Shown here piece after piece: positions 16,966 through 25,954 of a stretch of 64,000 bases of DNA (position 1 is the first letter of the stretch; each line of letters opens with the position of its first letter). A program made the translations under genes and the position numbers. Source of the DNA: Actinobacteria bacterium OV450 (GTDB taxonomy: Bacteria > Actinomycetota > Actinomycetes > Streptomycetales > Streptomycetaceae); assembly GCA_001298555.1 (NCBI GenBank), contig LJCW01000368.1:1-64000 (forward strand). The letters run 5' to 3'. Under the pieces are notes generated by a model. The model was not told where the DNA came from. It did no database searches and saw only the letters and a list, made by a program, of their open reading frames with translations.

Positions 16966-17643
16966 TCACGTGGGCTTCTTCGCCGAATACGCGGTGACCG
17001 TGGCCTTGTTGTCGCACAGGGCGAAGACTCCGTCGTCGAGGGAGGTCTGGTGCGCGCCCGCGCCCGGGACCCCGACGACGAGCGTGGGGAACGAGGCCGG
17101 GGTCGCGCCGGACTCGCAGTATCCGTCGGCCTCGCCCTGTACGTTGACGAAGGTGATCTTGGTCCAGGCGCGGGCACCCGGGGCCAGGGCCACGGCGGCC
17201 GCCGCGCCGCTGTGGGTGGTGGCGAGCGGTGTGTTCTTGCCGGGGGACCCGTTGCCCGCACCCGCGACGGTGGGAAACCCCTGCACCGTGCAGGTGCTCT
17301 TCGAGACGTTGGCGACGGCGATGACGGCGGCACCGGTCCCCGTGCCGGTCGGCCGCACGGCGGCCTGGCGGGCCTCCGCGATCTTCACGTCATCGATCGT
17401 GCAGGGTTTCGCCTGACCGCCGGAAACGGTGGGGGAGGCCGGGGCGGGCTTCGCCTGTCCCGTGCCGCCGGAGCCGCTGCCGCCCGCTGCCGCCCCGGGA
17501 GCCGGTGACTGCACGGACTGCGAGGGTCCGTCGGCCGCCGGGCCCGCCTCGCCGGACGGTGTGCAACCCGTCATCAGGGCGGCTGCCGCGGCCGCGACCG
17601 CCAGTGCGGCCGCGGGCCGTCGGATGCGTGCTGTGTACTGCAT
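16966..17643 (-). CDS. DUF4232 lipoprotein
   Basis: 225 residues. Lipoprotein signal with lipobox ALMTGC, a Gly/Pro/Ser linker, then the DUF4232 domain: CTIDDVKIAEARQAAV, VIAVANVSKSTCTVQGFPTV, and the C-terminal DDGVFALCDNKATVTAYSAK. Four mature cysteines likely form two disulfides. DUF4232 proteins are abundant surface lipoproteins of Streptomyces with unknown role. Start is ATG 17643; the open frame to 17865 upstream lacks a signal. It lies downstream of the kinase on the same strand, 271 bp away. Confidence 0.85.
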   Translation of the reverse strand: MQYTARIRRPAAALAVAAAAAALMTGCTPSGEAGPAADGPSQSVQSPAPGAAAGGSGSGGTGQAKPAPASPTVSGGQAKPCTIDDVKIAEARQAAVRPTGTGTGAAVIAVANVSKSTCTVQGFPTVAGAGNGSPGKNTPLATTHSGAAAAVALAPGARAWTKITFVNVQGEADGYCESGATPASFPTLVVGVPGAGAHQTSLDDGVFALCDNKATVTAYSAKKPT

Positions 17644-17850
17644 GGGGAGCCTCCCGAGGATTGCGGCCGGTCGCCCGCCGGCCCGCACGCAGACAGGCAC
17701 GGCGAAGCGCCCCACGGGAGTTCCCGCGGCTACAGCGCCGTACCGCTCCGGTGACACAACCATGACGTACCGGCCCCGCCGCAAGGCGCCGCGCCCTCGG
17801 GGCAAGAACTCCCGCAGACGCGCATGCAGACGGACCTCACGCGGAGGGGC

Positions 17851-17905
17851 CAGGACTCCGGGCACGCAGCGCAGGACTCCGGGCCCGCAGCGCAGGACTC
17901 CTGGC
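17851..17905. repeat. 21-bp direct repeats between kinase and lipoprotein genes
   Basis: CAGGACTCCGGGCACGCAGCG at 17851-17871 is followed by a one-mismatch copy at 17872-17892 and a partial third copy from 17893. They lie between the kinase stop and the DUF4232 gene; function unknown. Confidence 0.7.
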
Positions 17906-17914
17906 GGCCGGACG

Positions 17915-19660
17915 CTAACAGGCGGGGGACGAGCCCTTCTGACCGGTGAGGTCGCGGTTGTACAGCCACCCGGTGGTGTTCGTGCCGTCCACGCGCACGA
18001 ACGTCCACTGGTTGCCGTACGAGTTGACCGCGTAGCAGTGGTACCAGAGCTTCGTGCCGTCCTTGACCAGGGCGCCGGCGCGGCAGTTCTGGTACGGCGC
18101 GGCCAGCAGGTGGTGGTCGCCGGATATGTAGCCGTAGGTGCCCGGCTTCGGGTCCTTGTGGGTCCAGCCGGCGCAGCCCGTCGGTACGGGGCTCGGCCCG
18201 GCCGGAACGGGCGAGGCCGCCGCCGAGGAGGGCGGTGCCGTGTGCGGCTTGTTCGAGGTGGAGGCGGACGGCTTGGCCTTCGGCCCGGAGCCCGAGGGAG
18301 AGGGCTGCTGGGTGTCCGGGCCCGGCAGGCCGCCGGCCGCGGGCGAGCCGCTGCCGGGAACCGGAGCCGGCGCCGCCGCCCGGGTGCCGCCGCCCCCTGT
18401 CGTCAGGGCGTACGCGACGCCGCCAGCGGCGAGTACCGCGACGGCCGCCGCCGCTACCGCGACTCGGCCGCGGCGTCGCGCCCGGCCCGCGAGCGCGGAG
18501 TGTTGTGCGGCGGTCGACTGCGGGCCGGGCGGAGGGAACCCGGTGTAAGGAGTCGGGACATGGGGCTGCGGAAACGATACGGCGCCCCCACCGCCATCGC
18601 CGGCACCACCGATGACCGGCGGGGGACCGAAGCCGACGGGCGGCCCCACGAAGGGCTGCCCCACGACGGACGGAGCCGTCGGGTCCGGCATCCGGGCGGC
18701 GGGGCCCGGCTGCGCTCCCGCGGCGGGACCCGGCAGCACTCCCGGCAGCCCTCCGACGGCGGGACCCGGCGGCGCGGGCTGCGCCCCGGGCCCGCCCGCC
18801 GCCACCTGCTCCAGCATCGCGCGGGCCTGGTCGGCGGTGGGCCGGCTCGCCGGCTCCTTCGCCATCAACGCCCGCAGTACCGGGGCGAGCGGTCCAGCCC
18901 GCCGGGGCTCCGGCAGGGGCTCCGCGACGATCGCGGCCATGGTCGACCACGCCGAGGTGCGGCGGAACGGCGAGACGCCCTCCACCGCCGCGTACAGGGT
19001 CATCCCGAGCGACCAGATGTCCGAGGCCGGGCCGGGCTCCTTGCCCTGGGCGCGCTCCGGCGGCAGGTAGTCGAGCGAGCCGACCAGCTGACCGCTACGG
19101 GTCAGTTTCGCCATGGCCTCGTCCTCGGAGGCCTCCATGGTGGCGATGCCGAAGTCGGTGAGCACCACCCGGCCGTCGCGCTCCAGCAGCACGTTCGCCG
19201 GCTTGACGTCGCGGTGCAGGACGCCCGCCCGGTGCGCGGCGTCGAGCGCCTCCATCAGCTTGGCGCCGATCGCGGCGGCCTCGTACGGGTCGAGCGCGCC
19301 GCGCTGCGTCACCACGTCGTCGAGGGAGGGTCCGTCGACGAGCTCCATGACGATGACGGGCCTGCCCTGCTCCTGGGTCACGTCGTGCACGGTGACCACC
19401 CCGGAGTGGCGGATGCGGGCGGCGGCCTGCGCCTCGCGTTCCATCCGGGTGCGCAGGCCGGCCAGTTCGGACTCGCTCGCGTCGGTGTAGGTACGCAGTA
19501 CCTTGACGGCGACCTCCCGGGCGAGCAGCTCGTCGACGGCCCGCGCGACCACTCCCATGCCGCCGCGGCCTATGACGGCAGTCACCCGGTAGCGCCCTCC
19601 GAGTACCTTGCCGACGAGGTTCCCGTCGTTGTCTCGCCCCTCTTGGCCCGCTGGCACCAC
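17915..19660 (-). CDS. Membrane Ser/Thr protein kinase (PknB-like) with ectodomain
   Basis: About 581 residues. Hanks-type kinase domain at residues 22-290: glycine loop GRGGMGVV, ATP-anchoring K53 in EVAVKVL, catalytic HRDVKPAN with D151, DFG at 169-171, and the P+1 region GSLDYLPPE. A Pro-rich juxtamembrane stretch leads to one transmembrane helix (VAVAAAAVAVLAAGGVAYAL) and an extracellular C-terminus with an SH3-like, Cys-containing module (KLWYHCYAVNSYGNQWTFVR). Start is at a GTG pair (19660/19657) preceded by GGAACGGAG; the longer open frame to 19807 is not supported. It likely senses wall or small ligands and phosphorylates cytoplasmic targets. Confidence 0.9.
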   Translation of the reverse strand: MVPAGQEGRDNDGNLVGKVLGGRYRVTAVIGRGGMGVVARAVDELLAREVAVKVLRTYTDASESELAGLRTRMEREAQAAARIRHSGVVTVHDVTQEQGRPVIVMELVDGPSLDDVVTQRGALDPYEAAAIGAKLMEALDAAHRAGVLHRDVKPANVLLERDGRVVLTDFGIATMEASEDEAMAKLTRSGQLVGSLDYLPPERAQGKEPGPASDIWSLGMTLYAAVEGVSPFRRTSAWSTMAAIVAEPLPEPRRAGPLAPVLRALMAKEPASRPTADQARAMLEQVAAGGPGAQPAPPGPAVGGLPGVLPGPAAGAQPGPAARMPDPTAPSVVGQPFVGPPVGFGPPPVIGGAGDGGGGAVSFPQPHVPTPYTGFPPPGPQSTAAQHSALAGRARRRGRVAVAAAAVAVLAAGGVAYALTTGGGGTRAAAPAPVPGSGSPAAGGLPGPDTQQPSPSGSGPKAKPSASTSNKPHTAPPSSAAASPVPAGPSPVPTGCAGWTHKDPKPGTYGYISGDHHLLAAPYQNCRAGALVKDGTKLWYHCYAVNSYGNQWTFVRVDGTNTTGWLYNRDLTGQKGSSPAC

Positions 19661-19844
19661 ACGCTCCGTTCCGCGACCGGTCACTCGCGACGATGTGACC
19701 GGGCACCAGCGTAGAGGCATGATCGGCGGCCATGCCGTGCGGGCCATGCCCGTACCCGTACCCATGTCCGGGCCCGCGCCTGAATCCGGAGGCTGACCGC
19801 TCGCCACCTCACTGTGGCCGGCCGTCCGTGGCGGCCCGGCCCTG

Positions 19845-20375
19845 TCACGCCCCGCCGAGCCAGCTCGTGGCGTCCAGCCGGTATGCCGTCTCCGCCGGTA
19901 CGACGGTCCGCAGCGCGGCCTCCATATCGCGTACGCGGTCGATGCCGAGGGTCGCGGCCCACTCCGCCCTCAGCTCGTCGAAGATCGCCGCCGACCGGGC
20001 CAGGGCGTCGTAGCCGCGTGGGGTGAGGCGCACGAGCTTGCGGCGCGCGTCGGCGGGGTCATCGGTGCGCTCGGCGTAACCGAGGGCGAGGAGGCGGTCC
20101 ACGGTCTTGCCCGCGGCCTGCTTGGAGACTCCGAGTCGGCGCCCGACGTCGCTGGCCGTGGCCCCTTGCGTGCCGATGGCCTGCATGGCGAAGCCGTACG
20201 CAGGGCGCAGGTCGGGGTGGCCCTCGGTGGCGAGGCGGGCGTGCAGGCGATCGATCAGGGTGCGGAAGCCGGCGAAGAGGAGGAGCGGCAACTCGTATCC
20301 CGGTTCATATCCCTTGCCATCATCGACAACCTGGTTTACGTTTTCCTCGTCAGCATGGTCAACCATGTTGTCCAT
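19845..20375 (-). CDS. MarR family transcriptional regulator
   Basis: 176 residues from ATG 20375. The winged HTH spans ATASDVGRRLGVSKQAAGKTVDRLLALGY, with the wing DPADARRKLVRLTPRG. Other frames upstream would add sequence antisense to the divergent AhpD-like gene. The start lies only 28 bp from the TTG start of that gene, so autoregulation and control of the divergent gene are likely; an oxidant or phenolic ligand is plausible given the partner. Confidence 0.9.
   Translation of the reverse strand: MDNMVDHADEENVNQVVDDGKGYEPGYELPLLLFAGFRTLIDRLHARLATEGHPDLRPAYGFAMQAIGTQGATASDVGRRLGVSKQAAGKTVDRLLALGYAERTDDPADARRKLVRLTPRGYDALARSAAIFDELRAEWAATLGIDRVRDMEAALRTVVPAETAYRLDATSWLGGA
20354..20367. promoter_or_regulatory. 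Possible MarR operator
   Basis: CATGGT-CA-ACCATG, a perfect 6-bp inverted repeat within the first codons of the MarR gene and beside the divergent start. It could be the autoregulatory site; the overlap with coding sequence makes this tentative. Confidence 0.35.
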
Positions 20376-20403
20376 TCTAATCCATCCCAGCCTGGAGCTC
20401 CCT

Positions 20404-20817
20404 TTGCGCAACGACCTGACCGGCCGCACCGCGAACGCCGTGGCCCTCCTGAAGGATTCGCCGCACACCCTGGACGGCTTCCTGAAGCTCAGCGAGATCT
20501 TCGAGTCCACGACGCTGGACCCGCACTCCCGCGAGACCGTGATCCTGACGGTCGCCGCCCGCAACCAGTGCCACCTGTGCGTGGACATGCACGAGGCGAA
20601 GCTGGCCTCCCTGGGGCCGGCACCGGACCCGGAACGCCTCGCGGCCGTGGCGCAGTTCACCCTCCAGGTCCTCGCCGCGTCGGGTGCGGTGAGCGACGAG
20701 GAGCTGGAGCGGTTCCACGGCTTCGGCTACACGCGCCAGAACGCCCTGGAGGTGGTCCTGGGCATCGGCACCTACACGGTGTCGACGCTCGCGAACCGGC
20801 TCACGCGCGCCGCGTGA
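20404..20817 (+). CDS. Carboxymuconolactone decarboxylase / AhpD-like protein
   Basis: 137 residues. The redox motif CHLCVDMHE (CxxCxxxH) in an all-alpha context is the AhpD/CMD signature, suggesting alkylhydroperoxidase activity rather than lactone decarboxylation. TTG at 20404 is chosen because GGAG sits 6 nt upstream and the longer frame would run through the divergent MarR gene. The pair MarR/AhpD-like is a typical peroxide- or electrophile-responsive module. Confidence 0.85.
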   Translation: MRNDLTGRTANAVALLKDSPHTLDGFLKLSEIFESTTLDPHSRETVILTVAARNQCHLCVDMHEAKLASLGPAPDPERLAAVAQFTLQVLAASGAVSDEELERFHGFGYTRQNALEVVLGIGTYTVSTLANRLTRAA

Positions 20818-20901
20818 ATGCGTACGCCGGCGGTCATGGCGGCCCTGGCGGCCCAGCGGCTCTGGTGGCCGGAGCGAGGTGGCCGGGAGCGGAGCCCGGC
20901 C

Positions 20902-21357
20902 TCAGAGGCCGGGAGCCATGTCGTACGTGACCCACATGGTGCGGGTGGCCACCTGGTCGTACTTCGACCGTGCGCGGTGGTTGTCGTCCGCGGTGATCCA
21001 GCGGACCACGCTCCAGCCGCGCGCGGCGGCGAGTTCGCGCAGCGCACCGAGCAGCCGGTCTGCGGCGCCGGAGCCGCGGTGTTCGGGTGCCACGAACAGG
21101 TCGTCGAGGAAGCAGCCGACCGTCGCGGAGAGCGGCCGGGAGAACGGGCGGTAATGGGCCAGGCCGACGAGCCGGCCGGCGGCGTCCTCGGCGACGAGGG
21201 CGCTGACCTCGTGTCCGGGGTCGGTCACCCAGGCCCACACGGTGGCGGCCGCTTCCTCCGTCTGCTCCACTTCGTAGAAATCGGCATAGCCGCGGTAGAG
21301 GACGCGCCACTGCGCGAAGTCCTCGGCGTGCACGGCGCGCACGGTGATGTCGGACAT
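20902..21357 (-). CDS. GNAT family N-acetyltransferase
   Basis: 151 residues with the GNAT fold: N-terminal TVRAVHAEDFAQWRVLYRGY, central strand-rich LVGLAHYRPF and DDLFVAPEHRGSGAADRLL, where the last part matches the acetyl-CoA pyrophosphate loop Q/RxxGxG/A. Substrate unknown. ATG 21357 is preceded by GGGAGTCCCGCCAC. It converges with the AhpD-like gene and lies after the conservon on the same strand. Confidence 0.9.
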   Translation of the reverse strand: MSDITVRAVHAEDFAQWRVLYRGYADFYEVEQTEEAAATVWAWVTDPGHEVSALVAEDAAGRLVGLAHYRPFSRPLSATVGCFLDDLFVAPEHRGSGAADRLLGALRELAAARGWSVVRWITADDNHRARSKYDQVATRTMWVTYDMAPGL

Positions 21358-21584
21358 GTGGCGGGACTCCCGTGAGCGAAGGAATGGGGCGGGAGGAGGT
21401 CGGCGCTCCTCCTCCGGTGCAGTGCATCGATCATGCTGGAGCTCGGCGGGCGCGGCAGGCGCCGACGCGGAGCAAAACGGCCCGCCGGAGCACCACGGTG
21501 TACGGGTGGCCCGGTGGGCCGAGGCTGCTAGGGAGCACCCGGTGGGCAGCGCGGCGATGCGCGGGCGCCGCTTCCGACGCCCGG

Positions 21585-22184
21585 TCAGGCGCTCGCCGCC
21601 GTCCGAGCTTCGGCGATGACCGCGTCGAGCAGCGTCAGCAGGGCGTCGCGGGCGTCGGAGCGGGAGCGGGCGTCCAGCAGGAGGACGGGCGTGGCGGGGT
21701 CGCGCAGGTGCAGGGCGGCGGCGATCTCCTCCGCGGTGTACGGCTGCTCGCCGTGGAAGCAGTTCGCGCCGACGACGAACGGCAGGCCCCGGCTCTCGAA
21801 GAAGTCGATGGCCGGGAAGCCGCGGTCCAGGCGCCGCGTGTCGACGAGCACGAGTGCACCGAGGGCCCCGTTCAGCAAGTCGTCCCACATGAACCAGAAC
21901 CGCTCCTGGCCGGGTGTGCCGAACAGGTAGAGGACGACCCCGGCGTCGGCGAGGGTGATCCGCCCGAAGTCCATCGCGACGGTGGTCAGCGTCTTGGACT
22001 CGATGCCGTCGAGGTCGTCGACACCGATTCCCGCGCTCGTGAGGCGCTCCTCGGTACGCAGCGGCTCGATCTCGGAGACCGCCTCGACCAGAGTGGTCTT
22101 GCCGACTCCGAATCCACCGGCAATGAGGATCTTGACAGGGGATGGTTCCCGGGCAGGGGCATCGGAGGTGTCATATCCGGGCAA
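21585..22184 (-). CDS. cvnD: Conservon GTPase CvnD
   Basis: 199-residue small G protein of the MglA/Ras-like class. G1 P-loop GGFGVGKTT at residues 23-31, Switch I region with TVAMDFGRI, G3 GTPGQERFWFMW, and the G4 equivalent GANCFHG in place of the usual NKxD, as normal for CvnD. In Streptomyces cvnABCD units, the sensor kinase-like CvnA, CvnB and CvnC form a membrane-associated complex controlling or controlled by this GTPase. Its start overlaps cvnC by 14 nt. No P450-type cvnE follows. Confidence 0.92.
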   Translation of the reverse strand: MPGYDTSDAPAREPSPVKILIAGGFGVGKTTLVEAVSEIEPLRTEERLTSAGIGVDDLDGIESKTLTTVAMDFGRITLADAGVVLYLFGTPGQERFWFMWDDLLNGALGALVLVDTRRLDRGFPAIDFFESRGLPFVVGANCFHGEQPYTAEEIAAALHLRDPATPVLLLDARSRSDARDALLTLLDAVIAEARTAASA

Positions 22185-22545
22185 GGTTGTCCCTGATTTT
22201 CATGAGCAGGTGGACATTGGTGGTCTCGGCCCTCTCCAGGGGCGGCCGGTGGCGGACGAGCCCCCGGTCCGCGAGTTCGCCGAGGAGAAGCGTCATCGGA
22301 GTGAGACGCATCTGCATGCGTGCGGCGATCTCGGCGACCGCCAGTCCGCCCGATGGCGCGCACATGGCCAGGATGGCGCGCCACTCGGTGGGCAGGCCGC
22401 TGAGGGCGTCGTCCTCGGTGACCGCCGCCACGATGGTGGTGTCCATGGTGAGGACGGTCTGCGGAGCGGCGGCCGTACGTCCGTCGGTCAACGCGTAGAG
22501 CCGGGTCCGGCGGAGGCTTCGGCGACGCTGCGGCTCGTCCGGCAT
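22171..22545 (-). CDS. cvnC: Conservon protein CvnC (DUF742)
   Basis: 124 residues. DUF742 core: RRTRLYALTDGRT, TIVAAV, LPTEWRAILAMC, then a winged-helix-like SGGLAVAEIAARMQMRLT and the family-typical end NVHLLMKIRDNLARI. The ATG at 22545 shares its A with the cvnB stop (TAATG), giving tight coupling. It is thought to bind CvnA/CvnB at the membrane. Confidence 0.92.
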   Translation of the reverse strand: MPDEPQRRRSLRRTRLYALTDGRTAAAPQTVLTMDTTIVAAVTEDDALSGLPTEWRAILAMCAPSGGLAVAEIAARMQMRLTPMTLLLGELADRGLVRHRPPLERAETTNVHLLMKIRDNLARI

Positions 22546-22985
22546 TACGACGTCGACGCCGGTGCCGACGTCGACGCCGGTGCCGACGTCGGCAGCGGGG
22601 AGCGGTCGGGGGTGCCGAGCCACTCGCCGAGCGCCTGGGCGGTCCGCACCGCCTCGCCCCCCAGCTCCCCGAGGCGCGCCTTGCGGGACGTCACCACGAT
22701 GAGCGTGCTGCCCTCCCCGCACCCGACGATGCAGAGGTAGCGGTCGCTCATCTCCACCAGCTGGCGGATGACCCCGCCGCCGCCGACCTCCCTCGATATC
22801 GCCTTCATCGTGGCGGCGATCCCGGAGGACGCGGCCGCGATGCGCTCCGCCTGGTCCCGTTCGAGCAGGTAGGCGCTGAGCTTGATCCCGTCGTTGGACA
22901 GGAGCACGGCTCCCTGGATGCCGGCGATCCGGCTCAGGTTGTTGTCCAGGACGCTGTAGATCATGTCGTTGGCTGTCGTGGTCAT
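22545..22985 (-). CDS. cvnB: Conservon roadblock/LC7 protein CvnB
   Basis: 146 residues, roadblock/LC7 fold (GIQGAVLLSNDGIKLSAYLL; VEMSDRYLCIVGCGEGSTL), a partner of the CvnD GTPase analogous to MglB. The C-terminus holds a repeat SAPASTSAPASTS encoded by an 18-bp tandem duplication. Start overlaps the cvnA stop as ATGA. Confidence 0.92.
   Translation of the reverse strand: MTTTANDMIYSVLDNNLSRIAGIQGAVLLSNDGIKLSAYLLERDQAERIAAASSGIAATMKAISREVGGGGVIRQLVEMSDRYLCIVGCGEGSTLIVVTSRKARLGELGGEAVRTAQALGEWLGTPDRSPLPTSAPASTSAPASTS
22548..22583. repeat. 18-bp tandem repeat at the 3' end of cvnB
   Basis: CGACGTCGACGCCGGTGC twice in direct tandem with a partial third copy, encoding APASTS hexads at the CvnB C-terminus. 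Confidence 0.8.
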
Positions 22986-25474
22986 GGCTGATCCTGTCTG
23001 AGCTCTGCTTCCACTTTCTGGGTCCCCTCTTCGTAGTCGGCCCAGGCGTCGGCCTCCTCTTCGGGTGTCGCCGCGTCCGGGCCGGCGTCCGGTTCCGGGG
23101 CGCGGGGCCCGCGGAGTTGCCGGGTGAGGTGGGTCTGCGGGACGCGTTCGGGCAGGGGCGGCCGCCCGCCCTCCCCGTCTCCGGCGCGAGCGGGCAGCGC
23201 CCGCCCGGTCTGCGCCCGCCCGGTCTGCGCTCGCCCGGCCTTCGACCGCACGGGTTCGGGTGCGACGGCCGGCCGGACGTCCAGGGCGCGTGCCCGTACG
23301 GGGGCGAGGACGGCGGGGGTCTCCGGATCCCTGCCGGGTGTCGGCCCGGGCTCCGGATCCCGGTCAGGTGCCGGACCGGGCTCCGGAACCCGGTCGGGCT
23401 CCGCCGCAGGCACCGGCAGCCGCTCGCCCTCCCGTTCGGCCGGCACGAGCAGCTCGCCGGGCAGGTTCACCACGGCCGCGGTCCCCCCGTACACCGAGCG
23501 CCGCAGCGTGACCCGGGCCTGGAGCTGGTCGGCCAGGTGGCCCACCACGAAGAGGCCCAGCCGGTGCGCGTTCTCCGCGAGGACCGAGTACGGCGGCGCG
23601 GTGTGCAGTCGCCGGTTCATCTCCTCGTACCCGGCAGCCGCCACGCGTGGTCCGCGGTCCTCGATTTCGATCGACAGACCGTCCGCCGCCAGTTCGGCGC
23701 GCACGACCACCTTCGAGCGGGGCGGCGAGAACCGGGTCGCGTTGTCCAGCAGCTCGGCCAGGAGGTGGCTGATCTGACTGATCACGTGCGGCTGCACGCT
23801 CGCCTCGTCCAGCGCATGGCGTTCGATCCGCCGGAAGTCCTCGACCTCCGCAGCGGCTTCCCGCAGCAGGTCGGCCAGGCGCATGGGCTCGGTGTGCGGG
23901 TCCGGGATCTCGCCTCCGGCGAGGATGAGGAGGTTCTCTATCTGGCGCCGCATTCCCACCGTCAACTGGTCGGACCGCATCAACTGGGCCAGGAGCGCCT
24001 CGTCGTGGCCGAAGGCGTCCTGGAGTTCCTCCGTCAGGCTCAGCTGGCGGCTGACGAGGTTTCCGGTGCGTGAGGCGATGCCCGAGGCGAAGAGGCCGAA
24101 CCCGTGGCGCTCGGCCGCGAGCTGCCGGTGTCCGTCGACGGACACGGCGACGACCCGGGCGAAGGCGTCGCTGATCCGCCCGACCTCGTCCTCGTGCCCG
24201 CGCACGGTCGGCAACGCCTCGGCGTCGACGGTCTGACCGCGCTGGAGCCGGTCCACCACCCGGGGCAGCGTCTCCTCGGCGATGGCGACCGTACGGGTGT
24301 GCAGCCGGCTCAGCCTGTGCAGCACGGACCGCGTGGTGAGGACGACGACCGCGATGACCAGCAGGAGGGCGCCGCCGCTCCCGCCGACCAGCCAGTACAC
24401 CTCGGTCTCCAGCTCGGAGGCCTTCGCATCGGCGTGCGCGAGCACGCTCCGCGACCGGTCGGCGTTGAGTGCGGCCAACTGCGGTGCGAACGCGTCGTGC
24501 GCGGCACGCCAGCCGGCGACATCGGCCGGCAGTTTCACTCCGGACGCGGTGTCCTGGTGGTTGCTGACGACCGCGTTCTCGATGCGGATCTTGGTGTGCC
24601 AGGCGTCCGAGGCGGTGAGCTTGTCGTACGAGGCCTGTTCCGTGGGTGACAGGTACGGCACGATCCAGGTGTCGTACAGGTACCGGTGGGTGCCGAGGGC
24701 ATCGAGCAGCCCGGAGAAACCGGTGGACGCCAGCTCCTTGGACGGCCCGGCCAGGGCGAGGAGGGTGTCCTCGCGCGCGACCATCTCCGCCGCGGAGAAC
24801 AGGGCGACGGCGGGCCTGCTCTCCTGGGCGAGGTCCGCGTCGGCTGCGTGGCTGAATTCATACTGGTAGGCGCGGATGATGTCGTCGATGAGGCCGGTGT
24901 AGTAGTCCACCACCTGGTCGGCGCTGCCGTTGTGGGCGTCCGCGCGCTTGCGGAACGCGGTCAGCTGCTCGAGGCGGACGCTCACCCCGTCGAGCCGGCC
25001 GTCGGTCTGCCCGGAGGGTTGCGCGCCGCCGCTGCCGCCGCCCGCGACCTGCCGGAGCGCCGCCGCCGCACGGTCCGTCGCCGCCCGCTTCTCCCGGAGG
25101 TCGTCCTCGGGGACGGACGTGCCCGCCCACCGCGCCGCCGTGGTCGCCCGCTCCGCCTGAAGCCGGGTCATGAGCCCGACCAGTGGTACGCCGATCCGCT
25201 CGCCGGCTTCCACATCGGTGCGCAGGTGCTCGGACTGGGTCAGCAACCGCTGGGCGGTCACGGTCACCTGGGCGGCCATCGCCACGGTCGGGACGACGGC
25301 CAGGCAGATCAGCATCGTCCGCAGGCGGACGGTGCGGCGGCGCCGAAGCGGCGGCCGGCTCGGTGGACCTTCGGGTTCCATCGGAGACATCGGTCCTCGG
25401 GGGCGGTGGAACGGGGAGGGACCCACGGACGGCCGAGCTCGGTCCTCGGGAGAGGGCATGGGGGAACTGCTCAC
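22982..25474 (-). CDS. cvnA: Conservon sensor histidine kinase-like protein CvnA
   Basis: 830 residues. TM1 (MLICLAVVPTVAMAAQVTV) near residue 55, a 300-residue extracytoplasmic nitrate-sensor-like (NIT) helical domain, TM2 (GGALLLVIAVVVL), HAMP-like helices, then an ATPase domain with N-box ELLDNATRFSPP and a G-box-like IEDRG. The helix that normally has a DH(L/I)ATRMRR phospho-His reads SDQLTVGMRRQIENLL, i.e. Gln at that place, so phosphorylation may be lost. The C-terminal 180 residues are Pro-rich with GRAQTGRAQTGRA repeats. GTG at 25474 is the assumed start. Confidence 0.88.
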   Translation of the reverse strand: MSSSPMPSPEDRARPSVGPSPFHRPRGPMSPMEPEGPPSRPPLRRRRTVRLRTMLICLAVVPTVAMAAQVTVTAQRLLTQSEHLRTDVEAGERIGVPLVGLMTRLQAERATTAARWAGTSVPEDDLREKRAATDRAAAALRQVAGGGSGGAQPSGQTDGRLDGVSVRLEQLTAFRKRADAHNGSADQVVDYYTGLIDDIIRAYQYEFSHAADADLAQESRPAVALFSAAEMVAREDTLLALAGPSKELASTGFSGLLDALGTHRYLYDTWIVPYLSPTEQASYDKLTASDAWHTKIRIENAVVSNHQDTASGVKLPADVAGWRAAHDAFAPQLAALNADRSRSVLAHADAKASELETEVYWLVGGSGGALLLVIAVVVLTTRSVLHRLSRLHTRTVAIAEETLPRVVDRLQRGQTVDAEALPTVRGHEDEVGRISDAFARVVAVSVDGHRQLAAERHGFGLFASGIASRTGNLVSRQLSLTEELQDAFGHDEALLAQLMRSDQLTVGMRRQIENLLILAGGEIPDPHTEPMRLADLLREAAAEVEDFRRIERHALDEASVQPHVISQISHLLAELLDNATRFSPPRSKVVVRAELAADGLSIEIEDRGPRVAAAGYEEMNRRLHTAPPYSVLAENAHRLGLFVVGHLADQLQARVTLRRSVYGGTAAVVNLPGELLVPAEREGERLPVPAAEPDRVPEPGPAPDRDPEPGPTPGRDPETPAVLAPVRARALDVRPAVAPEPVRSKAGRAQTGRAQTGRALPARAGDGEGGRPPLPERVPQTHLTRQLRGPRAPEPDAGPDAATPEEEADAWADYEEGTQKVEAELRQDQP

Positions 25475-25611
25475 GCGGCCCCGTGGGGTGAGGGTGCCGA
25501 CCGATCATATCCAGCCATTCCGAATATACGGAGAGCTGAGTTCCCTGATCATGCAGGGTAGGGCGTGGGTCGGTGGTGTGGGCTACCGTCATGGCGTCCC
25601 GCGGGACGCTC

Positions 25612-25650
25612 CGTTCCCGCCTGGCCCCTACGTCAGGTCAGGCGGGAACG
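25612..25650. terminator. 12-bp perfect inverted repeat
   Basis: CGTTCCCGCCTG at 25612-25623 pairs with CAGGCGGGAACG at 25639-25650, loop of 15 nt. It lies about 140 bp upstream of cvnA, far from any stop codon, so it may end an unannotated transcript or be an operator. Confidence 0.6.
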
Positions 25651-25922
25651 TCTGAGCTGAGCCACGCCCCTCTTATCGGCACGGAGGCACGGCTTCTTCC
25701 GGATGGAAGACCGACACCGAGGTGTCCTGTGTCCATTGGTAGGGGTACGCGCGTGGAATGCAAGGAAAACCGGGAACTTTCGCTGTTCCGTGGGACTGAT
25801 GTGTTGCCACCTGGGCAGGAACGGTCGGCCTTGTTCACGGAACCGACATTTCGTGGACGCCATTGTTCCGCGAATCCATGATCACGTGGCGTAGCGCCAA
25901 GGTGACGGTCCATGATGTGCCT

Positions 25923-25954
25923 CCCAACTACCGGCTCGGCACCCGGTAGTTGGG
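25923..25954. promoter_or_regulatory. 12-bp perfect hairpin in the leader of the 26014 operon
   Basis: CCCAACTACCGG at 25923-25934 and CCGGTAGTTGGG at 25943-25954 with an 8-nt loop, ending 59 nt before the ATG at 26014. As an RNA it would form a stable stem in a 5' leader (attenuator or stability element); as DNA it could be an operator. Confidence 0.6.
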
